The translations under genes and the position numbers were made by a program. Under the pieces are notes generated by a model. That model was not told where the DNA came from. It saw nothing but the letters and a program-made list of their open reading frames with translations, and ran no database searches. A DNA stretch of 44,996 nt, taken from assembly GCA_030377895.1 (NCBI GenBank), contig JAUCGB010000024.1, positions 1-44,996 of the forward strand, in the 5' to 3' direction. The DNA is from Anaerolineales bacterium HSG24 (GTDB taxonomy: Bacteria; Chloroflexota; Anaerolineae; 4572-78; J111). Positions 1-7,588 of this stretch are shown piece after piece (position 1 is the first letter of the stretch; each line of letters begins with the position of its first letter).

Positions 1-1
1 C

Positions 2-1114
2 CGCCAATACGATAAGGTCATCCTAGTATTTGTCGATGCCTTTGGTTGGCGATTTTTCGACCAGTATCGAAACCGTCTCCCGATTTTAGCACAATTTAGC
101 CAGCATGGAAAGGTGGCGAAACTGACCTCGCAGTTTCCCTCGACCACTGCCGCTCATGTGACCTGTATTCACACCGGATTGAACAACGGGCAGAGCGGCG
201 TGTATGAATGGTATTACTACGAGCCGTTACTTGATGAGATTATCACCCCATTATACTTCTCTTTTGCTGGCGATAAGGAACGGGAAACCCTCATACCGAC
301 TCGCATTGACCCCAAACTGCTCTATCCCACCCACACAATCTATCATGATTTGGCCGCTCATGGGGTTGATTCTTACATTTTTCAACCACGAGCCTATAGC
401 CCCTCAACCTACTCCAATATCATTTTAGATGGAAGCCAGATTATGCCATACAAAACCATCCCCGAAGCCTTCGTCAACCTACGTTTATTGTTAGGCGAGA
501 CAAAAACACCGAGCTATTTTTTCTGCTATTTTGATTGTATTGACGCAATCGGTCACCAGTATGGGCCAAATTCGCTCCAATTTGAGGCTGAGGTGGAGAG
601 CTTCTTCCAGATTATGACTCGTCAGTTTTTTGACCCGTTGGCCGGACGGCTTGACAACACGCTCCTGCTTGTCACCGCCGATCATGGTCAGGTTGAGGTT
701 GACCCTGAAACCACCATTTATCTGAATCTCGACTCCCGTTTTGCTGGTATTGAACGTTTCCTCAAACTTGACCGCTTCGGCAAACCGCTTGTTCCCGCCG
801 GGTCATCGAGAGACATGTTTTTGTACATTAAAGAGGACATGGTCGATGAGGCCCAAACCTTTTTAGCCCACCGCCTGCAAGGACAGGCCGAGGTGTATCA
901 AACCGAGATGTTAATTGAGGCCGGATTCTTTGGCCCGTTACCCGTCTCAGACCGATTTTTGGCCCGCGTCGGGAATCTAGTGATTTTGCCATACGCTTAT
1001 GAATCGGTCTGGTGGTATGAGTATGAGCGATTTGAGCATATCTTCTTCGGTCATCATGGCGGCCTAACTCCGCAGGAAATGGAAATTCCGTTGATGTTGT
1101 GGAATTTTAGGTAG
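2..1114 (+). CDS. Alkaline phosphatase family protein, 5' end outside the window
   Basis: The frame is open from base 2, so the gene starts upstream; the first GTG at 113 is internal. The missing part is small, because the first residues in the window already include VFVDAFGW, which fits the first metal-binding Asp of the alkaline phosphatase/type I phosphodiesterase superfamily. The motif FPSTTAAHVT follows with the likely nucleophilic Thr, then VTADHGQVE (metal-binding Asp-His) and HHGGLTPQEMEIPLML near the C terminus. This set and order fit the nucleotide pyrophosphatase/phosphodiesterase branch of metal-dependent hydrolases. Substrate cannot be told. No signal peptide can be judged because the N terminus is missing. 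The gene converges on the ABC permease gene, with only 17 bases between the stop codons. Confidence 0.85.
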   Translation, partial: RQYDKVILVFVDAFGWRFFDQYRNRLPILAQFSQHGKVAKLTSQFPSTTAAHVTCIHTGLNNGQSGVYEWYYYEPLLDEIITPLYFSFAGDKERETLIPTRIDPKLLYPTHTIYHDLAAHGVDSYIFQPRAYSPSTYSNIILDGSQIMPYKTIPEAFVNLRLLLGETKTPSYFFCYFDCIDAIGHQYGPNSLQFEAEVESFFQIMTRQFFDPLAGRLDNTLLLVTADHGQVEVDPETTIYLNLDSRFAGIERFLKLDRFGKPLVPAGSSRDMFLYIKEDMVDEAQTFLAHRLQGQAEVYQTEMLIEAGFFGPLPVSDRFLARVGNLVILPYAYESVWWYEYERFEHIFFGHHGGLTPQEMEIPLMLWNFR

Positions 1115-1131
1115 GATGTCTGTTAGGCTCG

Positions 1132-2463
1132 TTAGGCTCTACCCAGTGCCTCGCGTACAGAAGGCACTCGCCTCCACAACGTCCGAAACTTTCCTTTGAT
1201 CCAACTGCCCAACTTAAACGGTTGCCGACTCGCTACCAGATTGGCCCGCACAAGGTGTTCGAGCCATATCAAGACTATTTTATTAGTCAGCCACAACAGA
1301 CTCGGAGGAGTGATGATTTGCCACTGCGGCACCTCGCTAACCACTACCCGAATCATCAGCACGATGGGCGAGGTGATAGGGAAGAGACTGGCTCCGATGG
1401 CTAACCATGTATGTGGGTTGCGGGGAATCAGATAGGTGGCGTAGAGCAGACCAAATCCAGAGGCTAAGTTGACCAGACTGAACAGTTGCATGCCCGCGCC
1501 ACCACTCACCTTGAGCAAGCCCATCGCCGCAGCCAGCAGATGATCCATCATGTAGGCTCCGGCCAATATGCTAATCAGCAACCAGAGATGAGGCCAACTC
1601 AGGAGCAAGTCGAACATATTGCCTCCGACCATCAAACTCAGGGGTTGGAACACGATAAAGACTAGCCCAGCCCATGTCGCCAATTGCGTCACCCCGACCG
1701 CTAAAATGCCAAACACTTTGCCTAACAAAAATTGCAAGGGAGAGATACTAGTAATCAGAATCTCTAAGGTGCGGTCATCGGCCTCGTTCGAGATGCTGTC
1801 GAACATGTAGTTGGCGGTAAATGAGGTACCAACAAGGCGGACGAAATAGATAATCATGTAGACAATCGCCCCCTCGACAAAGTTGATCATGGAAAAGTCG
1901 CGGGCCTTGCCTTCCTCCTCGTCATCAGACGCGACTTCTGTATGGGCAATATCCGGCCCAAAGCGAAGTCGAAACAGTATCTCGCTCGGAATATTCTCTT
2001 CAATCTCTCGTTGAATCCAGCTACTGACCATGGTTCCTAGCAGTTCATTGGGGGCAGTGTAGTAGGTGACTATCACCTCGCCGGTTTCCCAGTAATCGGG
2101 TGGGAGTTTGTAGTAGGCTTGGATGTAGTCAGTGGCCAGCGCAGACGCGGCCTCTTCGGGCGAGCGGAAAAATATTATCCGCACCAAATTACCGGCTCGC
2201 TCTTGCGACTTGACAATCGCCCCTTCATTGGTGACGACTGCCTGCTCCTCCGGCTCTAGCAGTAAGCCAACTTGATCAACAATGCCGATGGGCCGAGTGT
2301 CAGGTGCGGGCATGGCCATGAAAATCGCTCCCGCCAAAAACACACCTCCCACAAGCGGCGTGCCAATCAGCATGGCCGGAAAGCCAAAAGTGAACAGCAG
2401 GTAGGCTCGACGAGTAATGTGACTCCAATATTCGTGCCAAAAAATCAACCAGATTCGTTTCAT
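1132..2463 (-). CDS. ABC-2 type transporter permease
   Basis: A 443-residue membrane protein with the layout of the ABC-2 (NatB/YhaP-like) permease family: a basic cytoplasmic start (MKRIWLIFWHEYWSHITRR), one TM segment at about 20-45, a long non-membrane region to about 190, then five or six TM segments to about 400 and a basic tail. The motif EADDRTLEILITS, in the loop after the second TM, is typical of these permeases, which work with a separate ATPase to export a substrate or drug. No ATPase gene lies next to it, so the partner must be elsewhere. The start ATG at 2463 has no strong ribosome binding site in front. It may or may not be transcribed with the kinase gene upstream; about 230 bases holding an inverted-repeat element separate them. 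Confidence 0.85.
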   Translation of the reverse strand: MKRIWLIFWHEYWSHITRRAYLLFTFGFPAMLIGTPLVGGVFLAGAIFMAMPAPDTRPIGIVDQVGLLLEPEEQAVVTNEGAIVKSQERAGNLVRIIFFRSPEEAASALATDYIQAYYKLPPDYWETGEVIVTYYTAPNELLGTMVSSWIQREIEENIPSEILFRLRFGPDIAHTEVASDDEEEGKARDFSMINFVEGAIVYMIIYFVRLVGTSFTANYMFDSISNEADDRTLEILITSISPLQFLLGKVFGILAVGVTQLATWAGLVFIVFQPLSLMVGGNMFDLLLSWPHLWLLISILAGAYMMDHLLAAAMGLLKVSGGAGMQLFSLVNLASGFGLLYATYLIPRNPHTWLAIGASLFPITSPIVLMIRVVVSEVPQWQIITPPSLLWLTNKIVLIWLEHLVRANLVASRQPFKLGSWIKGKFRTLWRRVPSVREALGRA

Positions 2464-2523
2464 TTAAGATTCAGGGAAGGTTCAGAAGTTTATTGTTTCT
2501 CAACAGATTTAAGTATAGCGGTC

Positions 2524-2662
2524 TGAGTACAGGACAAAAAAAGATTGAACTTGTTACAGAAGAAAAAAGGGACACGGATTAACACGAATACACACAGATA
2601 AGCCTAAAAAATCCGTGTTTATCCGCGTTTATCCGTGTCCTAACTGTTTTGTCCGGTACTTA
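2524..2662. repeat. 139-bp inverted-repeat (MITE-like) element with a nested second inverted repeat
   Basis: Outer arms TGAGTACAGGACAAAA (2524-2539) and the complement of TAAGTACCGGACAAAA (2647-2662) match at 14 of 16 positions. Inside lies a second pair, GGACACGGAT (near 2570) and ATCCGTGTCC (2631-2640). A near-identical 10-base direct repeat, AGTATARCGG, flanks the element at about 2512-2521 and 2662-2671, which could be a target-site duplication. The outer arm recurs at 42699-42714, and part of the inner segment (ATCCGCGTT-ATCCGTGTCC type) recurs near 27998-28020. No protein is encoded. Confidence 0.6.
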
Positions 2663-2692
2663 GTATAACGGGTAGAGGATGTCACCCGTTCA

Positions 2693-4570
2693 TCATTCGC
2701 TCACCCAGCGAAAAGTTCGGATAATACTGCGCTCTGATCCCTCTACCGTTGGGACAGAATGTTTATCTTGACAGGCTTGGGTTTGATGTTGGTTGTTTTC
2801 GACAATGACGACCTGCCAGCTTAATTCTGGGCCATAAGGAGCGTCGGACAGCCAGCGTTTTTCGTCGGTGAGGGTGTAACTGTTGCCAGTCAGCCAGATA
2901 TAGTCGATACCGGTTTGATTGGTATGGCGGATAATCAGCACATAACATTGTTGACTAGTCAGCGCGGTGTTTTGCCAACGGAGGGTGATATTTTCGCTGG
3001 CGGCGCGGTCAAACTGGTCGGGCGGAGATGTTAGCGTGGGGGCGGCTAATTTTTTGGAGGGCGTTGAATCTTCTGGGGCGGGTGGTGGAGCAGTGACAAC
3101 GAAACTCCAAGGAGAGGAAGAAATCAAGATGTCATACTCTAGCCCCTCCTTGCGCTCTACCGTGACTAGCCAGTCGTATCTGTCTGGCTCAAGCGGAAAC
3201 AGAATTGGCAAACTGGTCATGGTGGTATCCCATTCGGCTTGACGCTGAACAATTTGTTGACGGGAATCCTTTAGAGTCACTCGAAAACGCTCATTGGCTG
3301 TTAGCTGACGCGCCCATAACCAGCGTAGGGTAATCTGCTGACCCGCTTCAAACGATTCCTTCAGCTCTGGGGCTAATAGTTCGGGGCGACTATAAACCTC
3401 CTCCGCAGACTCAAATCCATTCGATTCATTGTCGTCATCGTCATTATCATCAGGTTTGGTGAGAGCTAACTCAGTCGCGGGGGGATCAATGGGAGGGCGA
3501 GGGGCAGAACCAGCCTCTTCTGCAAGGGTTGGGGCTGGCGCGACCTGATTGGTTGAGGCCGGAACATCAGCACTAGCGACCAATGTGCTGGTGGTGGTGT
3601 GACCATCTCTCACCACAGGTGCGGTGAGTATGGCGATGAGGCTAAAAACGGTCAGGCAGACCAAGCCAATCACCGTCGCGGCGATAATCGGAATCTGATA
3701 CTGATTCCAGATTATTCGATGCACCCCACTTCCCTGCCGAGTGATACGCCTCACCTCTTGGGCTAGTTGGTTAGCCGTTTTATAACGGGACTTCGGTTTT
3801 TTAGCGAGAGCTTTGTTGATAATGGGGTTGATAGAGGTCGGCAAGCGGGCGTTAAAATCACGAATCGAGGGCGGCTCTTGGTGTACCTGCTGATAAAGGA
3901 CGGCCAACACTTGGCTGGTATCCCCCTGAAAAGGAGGCCGTCCGGCTAACATTTCGTACAAGACGATGCCCAACGCGTAAATGTCGGTGTAGGGTGTGAC
4001 CTCGAGTCCTTGGGCCTGCTCAGGAGCCATGTAGGCCGGAGTGCCCGGTTGTTCGCCCGGCCTGGTCAAAGTGGTCGCTTGTGCTACCTTCGCCACGCCA
4101 AAATCTGCTAATTTAACCTGTCTCTCTTTAGTCAGCAAAATGTTAGAGGGTTTTATATCACGATGGACAATCCCTTTTTGGTGGGCATAGTCCAATGCTG
4201 CGGCAATTTGGCTGATGATTCGAGATGTTTCCTCTAAAGAAAGCGGGTTTTGTTGACGTTTATGCATAAGTTCAGCCAACGATCCACCATCAATCCACTC
4301 CATCGCGAAAAATGTAGTGCCATCGGGCAGGCGTTTATAGTCAAAAATCGGCACGATGTTATCATGTTTCAGTCGGGCCGCGCTATTCGCTTCTCGTAAA
4401 AACCGTTCGCCAAACTCCGGTTGGTTCTGCAAGTGGGGAAGCAGAACCTTTAGGGCAACCAACTGCTTCTTTTTGGTTTGGGCTAGATAAATTTCGGCCA
4501 TGCCACCCTGACCAATCGGTTTGAGCAGTTTATAGTTGTCGAGTTTGCGTCCGGTTAGGTTGAAAGCCAA
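2693..4570 (-). CDS. Transmembrane Ser/Thr protein kinase with outside Ig-like region
   Basis: Hanks-type kinase. The Gly loop IGQGGMAEIY, the ATP Lys in VALKVL, HRDIKPSN (His near residue 136), DFG in LADFGVAK and MAPEQ are all intact, so it should be active. One TM helix (about 290-318) is followed by about 300 residues predicted outside, with a Pro/Thr-rich linker and two beta-rich modules, each opening with a line like LLAPEL...ITLRW. I place the start at TTG 4570: AGGAGA lies at 4577-4582, six bases upstream. The frame extends 5' to 4657, but that extension runs into an inserted repeat element and does not look like kinase. It is the last gene of the signalling cluster. The first outside module resembles one in the phosphatase at 7589-9502, so the two may sense the same cue. 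Confidence 0.9.
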   Translation of the reverse strand: MAFNLTGRKLDNYKLLKPIGQGGMAEIYLAQTKKKQLVALKVLLPHLQNQPEFGERFLREANSAARLKHDNIVPIFDYKRLPDGTTFFAMEWIDGGSLAELMHKRQQNPLSLEETSRIISQIAAALDYAHQKGIVHRDIKPSNILLTKERQVKLADFGVAKVAQATTLTRPGEQPGTPAYMAPEQAQGLEVTPYTDIYALGIVLYEMLAGRPPFQGDTSQVLAVLYQQVHQEPPSIRDFNARLPTSINPIINKALAKKPKSRYKTANQLAQEVRRITRQGSGVHRIIWNQYQIPIIAATVIGLVCLTVFSLIAILTAPVVRDGHTTTSTLVASADVPASTNQVAPAPTLAEEAGSAPRPPIDPPATELALTKPDDNDDDDNESNGFESAEEVYSRPELLAPELKESFEAGQQITLRWLWARQLTANERFRVTLKDSRQQIVQRQAEWDTTMTSLPILFPLEPDRYDWLVTVERKEGLEYDILISSSPWSFVVTAPPPAPEDSTPSKKLAAPTLTSPPDQFDRAASENITLRWQNTALTSQQCYVLIIRHTNQTGIDYIWLTGNSYTLTDEKRWLSDAPYGPELSWQVVIVENNQHQTQACQDKHSVPTVEGSERSIIRTFRWVSE

Positions 4571-4610
4571 GTTTGTTCTCCTGTTGAACTGTGTTGAGTC
4601 ATGATCATTA

Positions 4611-4733
4611 GGAATCGGGATTAAATAAGTTGCGCGTTTAAACATCGCCTTCGACAAGCTCAGGCTACGTCACGCCGCCTGAGCTTGTCGAAGGCGAACT
4701 CTCAACATGCACAAGTTAATTAATACTCATTCC
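4611..4733 (-). repeat. MITE-like element, copy A
   Basis: The two ends, GGAATCGGGATTAAATAAGT on the left and the complement of GGAATGAGTATTAATTAACT on the right, form imperfect terminal inverted repeats of about 26 bp. The centre is a stem built on CTTCGACAAGCTCAGG. TA flanks both ends, as expected for insertion at TA. A second copy in the opposite orientation lies at 9518-9628, and a fragment at 29071-29100. The right end touches the stop codon of the DUF11-like gene. Confidence 0.75.
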
Positions 4734-7477
4734 TACCGACAAAAAAGCAGGTATGGAGTAGATTCGTCACGCTCGAAAAACGTTTTTTCTCTTGAAAAGT
4801 GACCACATTGCATTTCAACTTCAATAAAATAGTTGCTCGGATGAAAATTAACACATGGCATGGTCTGATCATTCTTAATCGAACAACTGTAGACCCATCC
4901 TTCAGGAATTTTGGTAAAGGTGATGAAAATATCCCCAGTATCCTCACTCTCCACATAAAGTTCAGTAGTAGGAATTGTGACCCATACTACCTCACTTTTT
5001 ATCAGCTCTATCACCGTTCCTGGTACAGGTGTAGGCGGAACTTGATTGGGCATGTTGTTTGCACGTAACCTTATATCCTTATCCTCATATATTCCAGTCA
5101 CAGTCACTTCATTCACCAGCTCAAATAGGTCGTCTCTTTCAATTTGATACAATTGTATTTTTTCTATAAACTCGTCAGGCTCTAAAGTAATCTTCTCTAA
5201 TCCCACCTCACCCCATTCATCCTCCAAAGAAAGATAATGGATTGGCACATTCCCAGTATTGGTTACTATATAAGTAAAATACACTGTCTCATAAAGGAAT
5301 GCTTCGGTTGGTTCAACAAACACCTCAAGCTGTAACTCAGGCAGGGGAGTGATAACATTTTTCATAATCACCGGAAGATAGCTCTTGGTACTAACTTTTA
5401 GCGAGGTTTGCCCAGTGGTGATATAAGTTTGTTCTAAAAACAGTCCGGTGGTTGTAGCGACATTGGTCAGCAAACCCGCATCTGCTGGTTGGATAGTATA
5501 GTTTTTGGTAGTTTTGACGGATTCTTGAGGTCGCAATCTATCCCAATCCAAAGGCACGGTAATTTCTCCCAACCGACTATCTGTCAAGCTGAGACGGGTT
5601 AAGGGGATATCACCGATGTTACGGATATGATATTGATACTGAACTGTGTCGCCGACAAAAGTATTGGTTTTATCGGGGCTGATGCTGATGCTGATGGTCA
5701 AGGTCAGCGCAGGATTAGCCTGTAGAGTGACGGTCACGGTGGCATAATCGGTGAATAACCCCGCCGCGGTAGTTGCGGTGGCAGTGACAAGGTTGAGCAT
5801 AGGGCTAGAAAAATCGGCTATATTGACCTGATGAGTCGCCTGCCCAGTCAAACTATCTCCGGGGAACAACAGTTTATCGGGTAGAGGAATTGTCCCAAAC
5901 CGACTATCAGTGACAGTAACATCAGGCAAGGTCACATCTCCAATGTTGGTGATAACATAACTGTACCGAATTTTAGTATGCAAACTGGCTGTCGTTGGGT
6001 CAGCAGTGACGCTGAGACGTATCTCTGGATTGGACGCAATCGACATCGTGCTAAGGGCTGAGGCTTTTGTTGAACCAACGACAGATTTAGCTGTACTAGT
6101 CACATGTTTTATCAACGGGCCGGGTAAATCCGTCTCTCGTACCGTATACGGTTCTGAGGCGACCAAACTCGCTTGTGGAGCGAGAATCGTTGTTGGTAGG
6201 CTGATAATTTGTCCTTGAGTACCAACAAGGGTTACATCAGTAACTGTCATCTGACCCATGTTGGTAATAAAATAGGTATAGATCAACAGGTCGTTAACGT
6301 GGACTGTTGCTTGGCTCGGCACAATCGCCATCGAGATGATGGCAGTGCCAGTTATCTCCACCCGCGCCCCCGATTGGGCAGAAGTAATTTTACCTAACAG
6401 CCCCTCACAGCTTGCTGTAACTTGGTTAGGTATGACAGGCAAATCAGTTGATTGGGCGATATAGGTTGCTGTTTGTGTAACCACCTCCTGCGGATCGATC
6501 ATGCTCGCCACCTCAATCGAGCCGAATCGATCATCGGTGACGATAACGTCGGTCAGGGTGATATTACCTGTATTGGTGACAAAATAATGATAAGTAATCG
6601 TCTCGCCTACGTAGGCTAAGGTTGGGGTGGCAGCCACAAATACGGCGATGGAAGGGCTATTATCAATCGTTACAGCTACATTGTCGATATTACTGTTAAT
6701 GTTAGACCCCGACACTGCCGATACGGCTTGCCCTTGTACCGAGTTAATCACCGGCCCTGGATAGTCGCTCAATTGCATGGTATAAGTGACTGTGGTTGAG
6801 ACCATCTGTCCAGCGATAAGACTGGTCAAGGGTAAACTAATGCGATTAAAACGGGTGTCAGTCAGGCTTAAATCGGTCAGCAACTCATTGCCGATATTGG
6901 TGATGGTATAGGTGTACTGAATCTGCTCATCAATCGCGGCCTGACGTTTATCCGTTTGAATCGTCACCTGTAAGGCTGGTTGGCTGGTGACAGTGTTAAC
7001 CTGTTGCAACATGGTATCGTCCAGCTTAATCTGGTTGACGATGGTTAATCCGCTGGTGATGGGGTCGTCTACTTTTACGGCAAAAGTTAGGGTGACAGGG
7101 ACAGAGCTTATTTTTGTAGGTTGCCATTGCAAAGTTCGGTTATCTAATTGGATGGTACATAATGAAAAGGAAATTATCGGAGTACATCCAACTGAATCAG
7201 GCTGATAGGTGGTATATTCTGGCACGGCATCGGTAATGACCTGCGTAAATGTGGTGTCGGAGCTAAAAACAATGGTGTATGTAATCACCTCACCCGCCAA
7301 AACGCTGTTGGTTGGCATGGCTGTTTTTGTACCAGTGATAACCTGTAGCTGATGTGTTACAGATTGGGGCTGACTGGGCATGGCAAACGTTACTTCAGCC
7401 AAGCCGACCATCATCAGCAAACTAGCGATGACGGCAAAAATTAGCGATCTCAGTAACGATAAGAATTTGTTTACCAT
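4733..7477 (-). CDS. Exported DUF11-like beta-repeat surface protein
   Basis: A 914-residue protein with an N-terminal signal peptide (positive MVNKFLSLLRS, hydrophobic core, possible cleavage after TFA near residue 32). The rest is about seven repeats of roughly 85-120 residues. Six are clear, each with a segment like YTYTITNIGN, then LTDLSLTDTRF, and a turn with a D-L-P or similar before a V-T-A strand. This is the 'conserved repeat/DUF11' type of Ig-like fold found in bacterial surface proteins. A YLPVIMKN motif near residue 690 separates repeats six and seven; similar YLP linkers are common in exported Chloroflexota proteins. No C-terminal membrane anchor or sortase motif is seen. The stop codon TAG sits across the junction with the inserted element at 4611-4733, so the original C terminus may have been longer. 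It lies between the phosphatase and kinase genes of the cluster. Confidence 0.75.
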   Translation of the reverse strand: MVNKFLSLLRSLIFAVIASLLMMVGLAEVTFAMPSQPQSVTHQLQVITGTKTAMPTNSVLAGEVITYTIVFSSDTTFTQVITDAVPEYTTYQPDSVGCTPIISFSLCTIQLDNRTLQWQPTKISSVPVTLTFAVKVDDPITSGLTIVNQIKLDDTMLQQVNTVTSQPALQVTIQTDKRQAAIDEQIQYTYTITNIGNELLTDLSLTDTRFNRISLPLTSLIAGQMVSTTVTYTMQLSDYPGPVINSVQGQAVSAVSGSNINSNIDNVAVTIDNSPSIAVFVAATPTLAYVGETITYHYFVTNTGNITLTDVIVTDDRFGSIEVASMIDPQEVVTQTATYIAQSTDLPVIPNQVTASCEGLLGKITSAQSGARVEITGTAIISMAIVPSQATVHVNDLLIYTYFITNMGQMTVTDVTLVGTQGQIISLPTTILAPQASLVASEPYTVRETDLPGPLIKHVTSTAKSVVGSTKASALSTMSIASNPEIRLSVTADPTTASLHTKIRYSYVITNIGDVTLPDVTVTDSRFGTIPLPDKLLFPGDSLTGQATHQVNIADFSSPMLNLVTATATTAAGLFTDYATVTVTLQANPALTLTISISISPDKTNTFVGDTVQYQYHIRNIGDIPLTRLSLTDSRLGEITVPLDWDRLRPQESVKTTKNYTIQPADAGLLTNVATTTGLFLEQTYITTGQTSLKVSTKSYLPVIMKNVITPLPELQLEVFVEPTEAFLYETVYFTYIVTNTGNVPIHYLSLEDEWGEVGLEKITLEPDEFIEKIQLYQIERDDLFELVNEVTVTGIYEDKDIRLRANNMPNQVPPTPVPGTVIELIKSEVVWVTIPTTELYVESEDTGDIFITFTKIPEGWVYSCSIKNDQTMPCVNFHPSNYFIEVEMQCGHFSREKTFFERDESTPYLLFCR

Positions 7478-7508
7478 AAGAAAGGTTTCCTTTCAAATAT
7501 CATTTTTT

Positions 7509-7582
7509 GATAGTCCTGCACATGTAGTGATCACCTACCCAAACTTGCGGGTAGGTAACTGACCTATATCACTATTTCTACC
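7509..7582 (+). repeat. Degenerate member of the GTAGTGAT inverted-repeat family
   Basis: The left arm GATAGTCCTGCACATGTAGT (7509-7528) matches the 23-bp terminal repeat of the family at 25357, 28959, 30874 and 38152. The right arm (ATCACTATTTCTACC) is decayed. The centre carries the TACCC-AACTTGCGGGTA core. It lies in the gap between the phosphatase gene and the DUF11-like gene, just upstream of the latter's start. Confidence 0.55.
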
Positions 7583-7588
7583 CATTTT

